NCBI GenBank assembly: GCA_949295505.1
Contig: CASFLH010000040.1
Span: 1-44,566, forward strand
Source of the DNA: an uncultured Spirochaetales bacterium
GTDB taxonomy: Bacteria > Spirochaetota > Spirochaetia > Sphaerochaetales > Sphaerochaetaceae
DNA: 44,566 bases
Reading direction: 5' to 3'
This document shows, one piece after another, positions 7,513-15,869 of this stretch. The number at the start of each line of letters is the position of its first letter. The stretch's first letter is position 1. Position numbers and translations under genes: made by a program. The notes under the pieces were generated by a model. That model worked only from the letters and a program-made list of their open reading frames with translations. It did not search any database and had not been told where the DNA came from.

Positions 7513-8658
7513 ATGAGATACAGAGCACTTGGCATGACAGGCCTTGAAGTCAGCGAAATCGGACTCGGAGCTGAATGGCTGGAGAGACATACCACTGAAG
7601 AAGTGTGTGAGATCATAAGATACTGCGAAAGCAAGGGCATCAACATCCTGGACTGCTGGATGTCCGAGCCGAATGTGCGCTCGAATATCGGAAAAGCGAT
7701 AAAAGGGAGAAGAGAGCGCTGGATTATCCAGGGACACCTTGGGTCCACATGGCAGAACGGTCAGTATGTGAAATCCAGGGACCTTGAGAAAGCAGGCGCG
7801 GCATTCCAGGATCTGCTGGACAGAATGGAAACCGGCTACATAGACCTCGGGATGATACACTTCGTTGATGAGGAGAAAGAATTCCACCAGATCATGAACG
7901 GTGAATTCTACGCCTGTGCGCTTTCATTGAAAAACAAAGGAATTATCCGCCATATAGGGATGAGCACGCATAATCCAAGAGTAGCAAAGCTCGCAGCAGA
8001 AAGCGGAAAGATCGAGATGATCCTCTTCAGCGTCAACCCGGCATTTGACATGCTTCCAGCATCCGAGGACCTCAATGAGTATTTTGACGAGAAGACATAC
8101 ACTGAAAACATCGGGGGAATCGCACCGGAAAGAGCGGAGCTTTACCGAGTGTGCGAGAAGAACGGTGTGGGTATCACCGTGATGAAAGGCTATGCAGGCG
8201 GGCGTCTCTTCAATGCAGGAACGTCTCCTTTCGGTGTTGCGCTGACACCTGTACAGTGCCTCCACTACGCACTGACAAGGCCAGCTGTAGCCAGTGTTCT
8301 CGCAGGATATGATTCAAAAGCCCATGTCGATGCCGCTGTTGCATATGAGACAGCAACCGAGGAAGAAAAAGACTATGCCACAGTGCTGGCAGGTGCACCA
8401 TACCACGCTTACTCCGGGCAGTGCACATACTGCGGACATTGTGCGCCATGCCCTTCCGGCATTGATATCGCAATGGTCAACAAGCTTTACGACCTTGCGT
8501 CGATGCAGCCAGAAGTACCTGCATCCCTCAGAGCACATTATGGAAGCCTGTCAGCGAATGGCAAAGACTGCGTCTCCTGTGGCGGCTGTGAGAAGCGGTG
8601 CCCATTCGGAGTGCATGTGATCGAACGCCTGAAGCTTGCGGAAAAGCTCTTCAGCTGA
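7513..8658 (+). CDS. Aldo/keto reductase with C-terminal 2x[4Fe-4S] ferredoxin domain
   Basis: A protein of 381 residues: an aldo/keto-reductase TIM barrel (LGMTGLEVSEIGLGAEWL near the start, GINILDCW with Asp47, RHIGMSTHN, TVMKGYAGG) followed by two ferredoxin-type cysteine sets, C304-C307-C310-C313 and C353-C356-C359-C363. It belongs to the iron-sulfur aldo/keto reductase group of anaerobes, which presumably couples ferredoxin to NAD(P)H or an organic substrate. The usual catalytic Tyr and Lys of classical members are not at the expected places (DCWMSE and IIQGHLG), as in other members of this group. ATG 7513, with AAGGGA eight bases before it, is preferred to the upstream 7465. Its last eight bases overlap the convergent merR gene. 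Confidence 0.88.
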   Translation: MRYRALGMTGLEVSEIGLGAEWLERHTTEEVCEIIRYCESKGINILDCWMSEPNVRSNIGKAIKGRRERWIIQGHLGSTWQNGQYVKSRDLEKAGAAFQDLLDRMETGYIDLGMIHFVDEEKEFHQIMNGEFYACALSLKNKGIIRHIGMSTHNPRVAKLAAESGKIEMILFSVNPAFDMLPASEDLNEYFDEKTYTENIGGIAPERAELYRVCEKNGVGITVMKGYAGGRLFNAGTSPFGVALTPVQCLHYALTRPAVASVLAGYDSKAHVDAAVAYETATEEEKDYATVLAGAPYHAYSGQCTYCGHCAPCPSGIDIAMVNKLYDLASMQPEVPASLRAHYGSLSANGKDCVSCGGCEKRCPFGVHVIERLKLAEKLFS

Positions 8659-9460
8659 CACGCACGAAGAGCCTGGTGACATGCTCACTTTCATTTCTCG
8701 TCACGATTGAGGAAACCGACAGCTCCTCATAGATGCTTCCGGAAGGAGTCAGGCCTTCCGCTTCCAGCGAGGAGAGGAATCTCCTATAAAATGATGCAAG
8801 ATTGCTTAGCGAACCAGCGAAATACATGAACGCATATCGCCCTCCGGGGATTGAATCCTCCGAGGGTTTTGCATATGTGGCATATACTTCACGGCAGATA
8901 GCTCCTAGATGTCTTTGCGCATCCGGCAGTGGCACGATGCTTCCAAGCGCTATGATTGCCTTGCAGTCCGCCGCAGCCATAAGATTGCTGTATGCCTCCT
9001 GCCAGGACTCATCACTCGTGCATTCTTCCCCAGTGTTCTTTATCGCAGACCTGACTATAGGTATTGAAGGATTTTCCTCGATAAACAGCTTTTCCTTTTC
9101 AGTGCTTATTGCCCTGCTTATTGATGTGCGTATGGAACTGACGATATCAAGTGAGAACCTGCACTCATCCATTCTTCTGCGGATGCTCTCCTCCTCTTTC
9201 TCCAGCAAGGAAAGGAATGATGGCGTGTTTATGCGCGCGACGACTTCCTTTATGGAAGCAAGCGGTATGCCAAGGTCCTTCAGCGTCAGAATCGTATCAA
9301 GTTCATTCAGCTGCTCTGCCGAATAGCATCGATATCCGTTCTCACGGCGCATCACCGGAGAGAATAGACCTATCTTATCGTAAAACAGCAACGTATCCCT
9401 GCTGATTGAGAAAAACGAGGCAACCTGGTGCGGCGAATAGTATATCGAATCAGTTTTCAT
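8651..9460 (-). CDS. MerR family transcriptional regulator with effector-binding C-terminal domain
   Basis: A protein of 269 residues. Residues 1-70 form a MerR DNA-binding domain (YYSPHQVASFFSISRDTLLFYDKIGLF, then RRENGYRCYSAEQL), followed by a coiled-coil dimerisation helix with the phrase LKDLGIPLASIKEVV. The C-terminal half is of the GyrI-like/effector-sensing kind in layout (VSSIVTRNESEHVTRLFVRV at the end), although its ligand is unknown. It is divergent from the MATE gene at 9517 across a perfect palindrome, so it probably switches that pump on in response to a toxic compound. On the minus strand TACAAT (9467-9472) sits six bases before the ATG and there is no ribosome site, suggesting leaderless translation. 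Confidence 0.88.
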   Translation of the reverse strand: MKTDSIYYSPHQVASFFSISRDTLLFYDKIGLFSPVMRRENGYRCYSAEQLNELDTILTLKDLGIPLASIKEVVARINTPSFLSLLEKEEESIRRRMDECRFSLDIVSSIRTSISRAISTEKEKLFIEENPSIPIVRSAIKNTGEECTSDESWQEAYSNLMAAADCKAIIALGSIVPLPDAQRHLGAICREVYATYAKPSEDSIPGGRYAFMYFAGSLSNLASFYRRFLSSLEAEGLTPSGSIYEELSVSSIVTRNESEHVTRLFVRVS

Positions 9461-9476
9461 GTCTTCATTGTACCAC

Positions 9477-9508
9477 TTGACTATGGAGTATACTCCATAG
9501 TTTTGAAT
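9477..9508 (+). promoter_or_regulatory. MerR-type operator-promoter for the divergent MATE gene
   Basis: CTATGGAGTATACTCCATAG (9481-9500) is a perfect 20-bp palindrome between the divergent merR and MATE genes. TTGACT (9477-9482) and TTGAAT (9503-9508) flank it with a 20-base spacer. Long spacers over a palindrome are the hallmark of MerR-activated promoters, where the protein twists the DNA to realign the elements. Confidence 0.8.
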
Positions 9509-9516
9509 AAAGAATC

Positions 9517-10848
9517 ATGAGATCAGAACAAGCATTTTTCCTGGACACAAGACCATCAAAGCTTTTCTTCAAAGCCGCTGTCCCAGGAGCAATCGGCATG
9601 ATTGCATCAAATATCTATTTCTCGCTGGAGATGCTCCTTGTAGGCAGATTCCTTGGGCAGACAGCATTCGCAGGCGGCAATCTTGCTATGCCGCTGCTTC
9701 TGATTGCCTACGCAGTTGCTGATATGATCGCCGTCGGCTCCTCGATTTCAATCGCCCTGCGACTTGGAGAAGGACGGACTGAAGAAGCTGACAGGATATT
9801 CACAGCTGCTGTCATATCAGCATCGGTGCTCAGCACGCTAACAGCTGTCGTTATCACGGCACTGGGACCTTTCCTTTTCTCCATGATGGGCGCAGATGCA
9901 CCCCTGATAAAAGAAGCTATGGCATATCTGGGGGTATATACCATCTTCATTCCGCTCACCTGCCTTGTCTTCGTTTTCGACAACTATCTGAGAATCTGCG
10001 GGAAAGTAAGGTTTTCCATGGTGATGAACCTTGTCCTAGCGGTTCTCTGTCTTGGATTTGAATTCATCTTCCTTTTTGTATTCAAAAAGGGAATTGGCTA
10101 TGCAGCTCTCGGCACCAGTCTGGGAATGTCCATAACATGCATCATCTGCATGCTCCCCTTTATCAGAGGAAAAATGTCTCTGCGCTTCACGCGCCTGAAA
10201 GCATCAAAAGAGACTCTGAAGGAGATTTTCCGGCAGGGACTCCCAAGTTTCCTCAACAACACATCAGGAAGAATCACATCAATAGTCATGAACAGCCTGC
10301 TTCTCCATCTCGGAGGAGATATTGCAGTATCCATATACGGAGTATTCATGAATATTGATGGAATCATCGTGCCAGGCATGTATGGCGTTTTCGATTCCCT
10401 GCAGCCCGCTATCGGCTATAACTGGGGAGCCGGGAAAAGGGAAAGAGCAGGGAAAATCGCGTGCTGCTGCGTAACGGCTCTGGCCATCATGTGCCTATTT
10501 TTCACACTCATCCTGGAGTTCTTCCCCGGTCGCATCTTCTCGCTCTTCCTCGAAAGCAATGGCTCGGAGCTCAGCCTTGCCATCCACGCCATAACCATAA
10601 TGGGGCTGACATACACAGTCCGCTGGATCAGCTATTCATGCCAGTCCTATTCATCTGCTATCGGAAAGAACAGGGAAGCGACACTGCTGTCCATCTGCAA
10701 CGCGCTCATATTCCCTCTCCTGATGATGCTGGTACTCTACGGTGCTGGTCTTGACGGTCTCTGGGCAGTAACTCCGGCTGCGGCTTTCCTGACATCGCTG
10801 ACAGCAGTCATAATCTACTTTCTGAAGATCAGAAAGACCGCAAGCTGA
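9517..10848 (+). CDS. MATE family efflux transporter (MerR-associated)
   Basis: A protein of 443 residues with twelve hydrophobic helices and MATE-like repeats (GMIASNIYFSLEMLLVGRF at the first helix; second-half GVFDSLQPAIGYNWGAGKRER). In place of the usual opening it has SKLFFKAAVPGAIGMI. It should be an inner-membrane Na+/H+-coupled drug or metabolite exporter. The start at 9517 has no Shine-Dalgarno sequence; the promoter's -10 element ends eight bases upstream, so the mRNA may begin at or next to the ATG. It ends five bases before the convergent MATE gene at 10854. Confidence 0.92.
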   Translation: MRSEQAFFLDTRPSKLFFKAAVPGAIGMIASNIYFSLEMLLVGRFLGQTAFAGGNLAMPLLLIAYAVADMIAVGSSISIALRLGEGRTEEADRIFTAAVISASVLSTLTAVVITALGPFLFSMMGADAPLIKEAMAYLGVYTIFIPLTCLVFVFDNYLRICGKVRFSMVMNLVLAVLCLGFEFIFLFVFKKGIGYAALGTSLGMSITCIICMLPFIRGKMSLRFTRLKASKETLKEIFRQGLPSFLNNTSGRITSIVMNSLLLHLGGDIAVSIYGVFMNIDGIIVPGMYGVFDSLQPAIGYNWGAGKRERAGKIACCCVTALAIMCLFFTLILEFFPGRIFSLFLESNGSELSLAIHAITIMGLTYTVRWISYSCQSYSSAIGKNREATLLSICNALIFPLLMMLVLYGAGLDGLWAVTPAAAFLTSLTAVIIYFLKIRKTAS

Positions 10849-10853
10849 CAGAA

Positions 10854-12185
10854 TCAGGATCTCTTCCAGATACCTTTCCTGTAACCGCAGAAGGAAATCA
10901 TCCAGTTGAGAAGCCATCCGACTGGTACGATATACCACACTGCAGCCACTCCTATGACAGGTGCAAGCATGAACGAGAAAAGCACCCTGGTTCCGAGATT
11001 GACGAGATTGGCTGCAGTGAAAATTCTCACATCCCCGCTGCCGCGAAGGACTCCATCAGTCGCCATCTTGAATCCTATAAGCGCGAAAAACCATCCCATG
11101 AAGCGAAGATATGCAACTCCCGTACCATACGCTTCCACGGTACCGTCGCTGCCAATGAAGAGGCCCACAAGCGATACCGGGAAAACCTCAAGGATAAGAC
11201 ATGTTGCGGCTGCAAAGAAAAGAACCATGAGATAAGACGCATGATAGCCTTCCCTTACCCGCTCCTCCTTTCTTGCTCCAAGATTCTGTGCTGTATAGGA
11301 ACTCATCGAGTTCCCGATTGACACCATCGGGACTGTAGCAATGTTCTCAATCCTCATCCCAGCAGAATAACCTGCCAGAACCTGGCTTCCGAAACTGTTT
11401 ACAACACTCTGAACAAGCATCATTCCTATCGACACCGTCGATTGCTGGAGAATCGAAGGGATTGCAAGCCGCACCATGCTCAGGAACTCCCTGCAATCGA
11501 AAACTCTTTCAGCCTTACCCTCAAGAGATGCGAGATCCTTCACAAGAACACCAAAGGACAGGCAGGCGGACACGCCCTGCGCGATCAAGGTTGCCCAAGC
11601 CGCACCAGCGATTCCCATATGAAGCACAGCAACCATAAAAAGATCGAGGGCCACATTCAGCACAGAGGAAAATATCAGGAAATAGAGCGGTATCTTAGAC
11701 TTTCCCAGAGCGTTGAAGATGGACGAAAGGATGTTATACATGAAAAGAAACGGAAGCCCCAGGAAATAAATCCGCAGATAGAGAACAGCGTCCGAATGGA
11801 TATCAAACGGCGTATTGAGTGCACGCATGATAGCATCGGAAAAGACATAGCCGGCTCCTGCAAGAATTATTGATAGAACAAGGAACGACACAAGCGATGT
11901 GGATACCGCCAGCTTGAGTTCCTTATAACGTCTGGAGCCGAACGCGCGGCTGATCAGCACGCTGCCTCCGACACCTCCTCCTATAGCAACAGCTATGAAG
12001 ACACTCGTGAGGGCGTACGAGGCACCGACCGCCGCCAGCGCCTTCTCCCCGACGAATCTGCCTACAATCACGGAATCCGTCATCGTGTAAAGCTGCTGGA
12101 ACAGATTGCCAAGCATCATCGGAAGCGAGAATATAAGCAGCGCTTTCCAAGGGCGCTGATGTATAAGATACTCTTTATCTGTCAT
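10854..12185 (-). CDS. MATE family efflux transporter
   Basis: A protein of 443 residues whose opening (KEYLIHQRPWKALLIFSLP, then LGNLFQQLYTMTDSVIVGRF) is a canonical MATE start, with the second-half signature YTAQNLGARKEERV. Twelve helices are predicted. ATG 12185 is chosen because the conserved family N-terminus begins there; a GTG at 12224 would add 13 unconserved residues, and neither has a convincing ribosome site. It is tail-to-tail with the previous MATE gene with only five bases between. Bases 12186-12391 upstream hold no recognisable gene. Confidence 0.9.
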   Translation of the reverse strand: MTDKEYLIHQRPWKALLIFSLPMMLGNLFQQLYTMTDSVIVGRFVGEKALAAVGASYALTSVFIAVAIGGGVGGSVLISRAFGSRRYKELKLAVSTSLVSFLVLSIILAGAGYVFSDAIMRALNTPFDIHSDAVLYLRIYFLGLPFLFMYNILSSIFNALGKSKIPLYFLIFSSVLNVALDLFMVAVLHMGIAGAAWATLIAQGVSACLSFGVLVKDLASLEGKAERVFDCREFLSMVRLAIPSILQQSTVSIGMMLVQSVVNSFGSQVLAGYSAGMRIENIATVPMVSIGNSMSSYTAQNLGARKEERVREGYHASYLMVLFFAAATCLILEVFPVSLVGLFIGSDGTVEAYGTGVAYLRFMGWFFALIGFKMATDGVLRGSGDVRIFTAANLVNLGTRVLFSFMLAPVIGVAAVWYIVPVGWLLNWMISFCGYRKGIWKRS

Positions 12186-12391
12186 TGCTGACTCAGCATA
12201 GCCGCAATCCTTGTGATAGTCCACAGCATGGCTTCTACCACAGAATCATTTGAATCGCAGCAGATAAAGCCATCATTCAGAATTTATAATAGGCACTTAT
12301 TAAGACACCTCCTATTCGCAAGGCACCTTTACGAATCAAGATATAAGGGCATGCCGTGTGAACCGGGGCTTTTCTGCTATCATAAGAAGAG

Positions 12392-13879
12392 ATGAAAGAG
12401 AGAACGTACATAGCAATAGATCTCAAATCTTTCTATGCCTCCGTCGAATGCCGCGAAAGAGGTCTGGACCCTCTTGATACGAACCTTGTCGTCGCCGATG
12501 AAAGCAGAACAGACAAGACAATCTGTCTCGCGGTCTCTCCATCAATGAAAGCATATGGTCTTCCGGGACGTTGCCGCCTATTTGAAGTCAGGGAGAAAGT
12601 CAACGATGTCAATGCAGCGAGGAGAAGAACCGCACCTGGGCATAGGCTATGCGGTTCTTCATCAAGCAGTTCCGAACTCATGAAGAATCCCTCACTTGCC
12701 CTTTCTCCAATCATCGCAAAACCCAGGATGTCCCACTATATCCAATGCAGTTCCGCAATCTACAGCATTTATCTCAGATACATAGCACCTGAGGATATGC
12801 ACGTGTACTCAATTGATGAGGTTTTCATCGATGCCTCTGAGTATCTGCGCCTTTACCATCTCTCCGCAGAGGATTTCGCCATGAAACTGATACTTGATGT
12901 GCTGAACAGCACCGGGATCACAGCAACGGCCGGTATCGGAAGCAACATGTACCTTGCGAAGATAGCGATGGACATAATGGCAAAGCATATACAGGCAGAC
13001 AAGAATGGCGTGAGGATCGCCAGGCTGGATGAAATGAGTTACAGGCAGAAACTCTGGACGCATCGTCCGCTGACGGATTTCTGGCGAGTGGGTCCGGGAT
13101 ATGCAAAGAAGCTTGAAGATCACAGGCTCTATACAATGGGTGACATCGCACGCTGCTCAGAAAGAAACGAGGAGCTTCTCTACAGGCTCTTCGGCGTGAA
13201 TGCTGAACTGCTGATTGACCATGCCTGGGGCTGGGAACCATGCACGATGAAAGACATCAAAGAGTACCGGCCACAATCAAACAGCCTCGGATCCGGACAG
13301 GTGCTGCAGAGTCCATACCCTGCTGAAAAGGCCAGACTGGTAAGCCGTGAAATGGCCGACTCTCTCTCGCTCGATCTCGTCGAGAAGAATCTCGTCGCCA
13401 CCAGTATCACGCTTACAGTTGGTTACGATGCAGAAAACATCAACGAATTCTATTCCGGTCTCACGAAGACCGATCATTATGGACGTACAGTTCCGAAAGG
13501 CACGCATGGTTCCTTCACATTCGATATACCGACATCATCAACCATGGAGATTACAGCGGCTGTCATGGAAATCTTCGACAGGATTGTTGATAGCTCCCTG
13601 CTGGTGCGACGAATCTATGTAACAGCGGATAAAGTAATTGATGCGGATTTTGCCGAAAGGCCAAGAGCTTTCCAGCCCGATCTTTTCGATAATCCCGACG
13701 AACAGAAGAAAGAACGGGAAACGAAGGAGGCCATGACAGAGAAAGAACGGAAGCTGCAGAATGCAACAATCAGCATCAAGCGCCGTTTCGGCAAGAACGC
13801 GCTTCTCCGTGGAATGAGTTTTGAAGAAGGTGCGACTGCGCGCGAGCGGAATCAGCAGATCGGAGGGCACAAAGCATGA
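12392..13879 (+). CDS. Y-family (UmuC/DinB-like) translesion DNA polymerase
   Basis: A protein of 495 residues. The polymerase palm motifs are intact: AIDLKSFYASVE with Asp10 and YSIDEVFID with Asp142-Glu143, which bind the two catalytic metals; the helix-hairpin-helix region WRVGPGYAKKL and the little-finger domain follow. A charged C-terminal tail resembles that of the Gram-positive YqjW/UvrX type, which works with YolD partners, and indeed the next gene is YolD-like with an ATGA overlap. A run of six serines at about 89-94 replaces a less repetitive stretch expected there. TATCAT lies eight bases before the ATG, so the mRNA may be nearly leaderless. No convincing LexA box was seen. Confidence 0.92.
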   Translation: MKERTYIAIDLKSFYASVECRERGLDPLDTNLVVADESRTDKTICLAVSPSMKAYGLPGRCRLFEVREKVNDVNAARRRTAPGHRLCGSSSSSSELMKNPSLALSPIIAKPRMSHYIQCSSAIYSIYLRYIAPEDMHVYSIDEVFIDASEYLRLYHLSAEDFAMKLILDVLNSTGITATAGIGSNMYLAKIAMDIMAKHIQADKNGVRIARLDEMSYRQKLWTHRPLTDFWRVGPGYAKKLEDHRLYTMGDIARCSERNEELLYRLFGVNAELLIDHAWGWEPCTMKDIKEYRPQSNSLGSGQVLQSPYPAEKARLVSREMADSLSLDLVEKNLVATSITLTVGYDAENINEFYSGLTKTDHYGRTVPKGTHGSFTFDIPTSSTMEITAAVMEIFDRIVDSSLLVRRIYVTADKVIDADFAERPRAFQPDLFDNPDEQKKERETKEAMTEKERKLQNATISIKRRFGKNALLRGMSFEEGATARERNQQIGGHKA

Positions 13880-14268
13880 CAGGCCCTTATGATGACATCA
13901 TCGCCCACTCTCACCATGAATCGCTCCGGCACCCGCGGATGCCACGGATTGACAGAGCCGCGCAATTCGCGCCATTCGCAGCTCTAACAGGGTACGACAG
14001 CGCTATTGAGGAGACAGCACGCCTTACAGAGCAGAAAAGCGTGTTGAGCGATGAAGCAAAGGCGGAAATCAATACCAGACTCAGCCAATTGCTTTCATCC
14101 CAGAATGCGGAGGAAGCAAGTGTGACTTACTTCTCCCATGATCAAAGAAAAGAAGGCGGAAGCTATAAGAACTGCAGGAGTACCATTCTCTCTGTTTCGA
14201 GCAAAGCTGAACTTGTTCTCGGCAACGGTCTTAGAATTCCCATCGAAGACATTATATCAATCGAATAA
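13876..14268 (+). CDS. YolD-like protein, partner of the Y-family polymerase
   Basis: A protein of 130 residues with the family phrase MPRIDRAAQFAPFAALTGYD near the N-terminus and a C-terminal half containing IPIEDIISIE. YolD-like proteins are found next to Y-family polymerases in Gram-positive bacteria and their plasmids, and may act like UmuD as an accessory subunit. The ATG overlaps the polymerase stop by four bases, so the pair is translationally coupled. The pairing makes the functional assignment firmer than the family name alone. Confidence 0.85.
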   Translation: MTGPYDDIIAHSHHESLRHPRMPRIDRAAQFAPFAALTGYDSAIEETARLTEQKSVLSDEAKAEINTRLSQLLSSQNAEEASVTYFSHDQRKEGGSYKNCRSTILSVSSKAELVLGNGLRIPIEDIISIE

Positions 14269-14401
14269 TTTATTCCGAATTAGGATTTATACATCCTATA
14301 ATATTTGAGAATCACTTGCCGGAGCAATCAAGAACAAGTACGTGCTCAGGCCCATTTTTCATGATTTCTGGGGGATACCCCATCAGCCCTATACATTACA
14401 T

Positions 14402-14427
14402 TATATTGGATTCTGTCAATATTGACA
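14402..14427 (+). promoter_or_regulatory. Probable promoter and palindromic operator before the alcohol dehydrogenase
   Basis: TATATT (14402-14407) could be a -10 element. TGTCAATATTGACA (14414-14427) is a perfect 14-bp palindrome starting at the predicted transcription start, a typical repressor site; it also contains a perfect TTGACA (14422-14427). The rest of 14269-14401 holds only short hairpins (TAGGAT/ATCCTA near 14281-14298, TGGGG/CCCCA near 14368-14381). Confidence 0.4.
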
Positions 14428-14472
14428 CTTAGTCCATGAAGTGTTGGAAAAGAAACATAAGGATCAGCAGAG

Positions 14473-15693
14473 ATGAATCTGGCAAGACGAATTTATTCCA
14501 GGACCTTTCAGAAGGCATTCAGGATCGCAATCCCGTTTCTTCCTTACAGGAAACCGGAAATACTGAATGGTATCGCAGAGCTTCCGGAGCTTTTCAGAAG
14601 CAAAGGCATCAAGAGCGTGCTTCTTGTTACGGATAAAGGCATCAGAGGCATGGGACTGACCAGGAAGCTTGAGAATCTGATGGCCGAAAATGGAATAAGG
14701 CTTGCTGTCTACGATTCAACTGTCGCTAATCCAACGACCGACAACGTCGAGGAGGCCAGACGCCTATTCCTCTCCTCCCAATCTGAAGCCATCATCGGCT
14801 TCGGCGGCGGCTCCTCGATAGATGCGGCAAAGGCTGTGGGTGCAAGAATCGCATACCCGCGGAAACCTCTTTCAAAGATGGAAGGAATCCTCAAGGTAAG
14901 GAGAAGAATACCTCTGCTCATTGCTGTACCGACCACAGCAGGAACAGGAAGCGAGACAACGCTTGCGTCGGTGATTGTCGACAGTACCACAAGACACAAG
15001 TATCCTATCAACTCATTTCCCCTTATCCCCCGCTACGCGGTCCTTGATCCGGAGGTCACGAGATCGCTTCCACCTTCACTGACTGCTTCAACCGGACTGG
15101 ATGCGCTCACACATGCTGTAGAGGCATACATCGGAGGATCCACAACAAAGGAGACACGCTCAGCTGCACGAGAGGCAGTGCGCCTTATCTTCTCGTCACT
15201 GCCAAGGGCTTATCACAATGGTAATGATATGGCAGCCAGGGATGACATGCTTCATGCCGCATTCCTAGCGGGATCGGCGTTCACCGTTTCGTACGTCGGC
15301 TATGTTCATGCAGTGGCCCATTCCCTGGGAGGAAAATACAACGTCCCCCATGGGCTCGCCAATGCCATCCTCCTTCCATATGTGCTGGAGAAATATGGAG
15401 CAAAGGCTGAGAAGAAACTTGCTGAACTTGCAGAGGCAGCCGGCCTCGCAGGACAGGATACTCACGCAAAAGCAGCAGCTTTCATTGCCGCGATAAAGGC
15501 AATGGAGAAAGATATGAAAATCCCGGAAAAACTTCCCATCATCAGAGATGAGGATATACCAGAGCTGGCAGCATACGCGGACAAGGAAGCCAATCCTCTC
15601 TACCCGGTTCCGGTCCTCATGGATGCCTCAGAGCTCGAGGGATTTTATCATGCAGTGATGGAAAATAAAGCCAGCATGGCAACCATCGCTTAA
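14473..15693 (+). CDS. Iron-containing (group III) alcohol dehydrogenase
   Basis: A protein of 406 residues with the whole signature of iron-activated alcohol dehydrogenases: the NAD(P)-binding GFGGGSSIDAAKA, PTTAGTGSE, then the metal-binding region GLDALTHAVEAY (Asp and His ligands) and VHAVAHSLGGKYNVPHG (two further His ligands). It should interconvert alcohols or diols with aldehydes using NAD(P)H in the cytoplasm, for fermentative redox balance or aldehyde detoxification. The N-terminal 30 residues (YSRTFQKAFRIAIPFLPYRK) are an extension that similar proteins of gut anaerobes share. AAGGAT lies nine bases before the ATG. The gene stands alone, with a palindrome in front and a strong terminator behind. 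Confidence 0.93.
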   Translation: MNLARRIYSRTFQKAFRIAIPFLPYRKPEILNGIAELPELFRSKGIKSVLLVTDKGIRGMGLTRKLENLMAENGIRLAVYDSTVANPTTDNVEEARRLFLSSQSEAIIGFGGGSSIDAAKAVGARIAYPRKPLSKMEGILKVRRRIPLLIAVPTTAGTGSETTLASVIVDSTTRHKYPINSFPLIPRYAVLDPEVTRSLPPSLTASTGLDALTHAVEAYIGGSTTKETRSAAREAVRLIFSSLPRAYHNGNDMAARDDMLHAAFLAGSAFTVSYVGYVHAVAHSLGGKYNVPHGLANAILLPYVLEKYGAKAEKKLAELAEAAGLAGQDTHAKAAAFIAAIKAMEKDMKIPEKLPIIRDEDIPELAAYADKEANPLYPVPVLMDASELEGFYHAVMENKASMATIA

Positions 15694-15711
15694 TCATAGC
15701 CCCTTACTAAC

Positions 15712-15750
15712 GAAATGGACTGCCATACTAATGGTGGTCCATTTCTTTTC
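15712..15750 (+). terminator. Rho-independent terminator after the alcohol dehydrogenase
   Basis: GAAATGGAC (15712-15720) pairs perfectly with GTCCATTTC (15737-15745), with an additional inner CCAT/ATGG pairing, followed by TTTTC. Confidence 0.85.
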
Positions 15751-15826
15751 ATAACAAACAGATAGATAATAGTCAGCAGTGCTTCCAAAACGATATCTTC
15801 AACAGGATTTTGCTTTCCAATGATTC

Positions 15827-15849
15827 AATTGTATTTTTCATGTACAATT
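15827..15849. promoter_or_regulatory. Inverted repeat in the promoter region of the thioredoxin/ccdA genes
   Basis: AATTGTA (15827-15833) and TACAATT (15843-15849) form a dyad with a nine-base spacer, 20 bases before the thioredoxin-like start. TACAAT within it could be the -10 element, so a regulator bound here would control the operon. No partner regulator is encoded nearby. Confidence 0.35.
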
Positions 15850-15869
15850 CATAGGAAAGGGAGGAAAGC

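Noticed and set aside
12186..12391. tRNA or small RNA gene in the gap before the polymerase
   Set aside because: No cloverleaf, conserved T-loop or strong hairpin could be drawn.
14428..14472. Promoter made of the perfect TTGACA at 14422-14427 plus a downstream -10
   Set aside because: No acceptable -10 element lies 16-19 bases downstream (only TGGAAA-like), so the TTGACA was treated as part of the palindrome.
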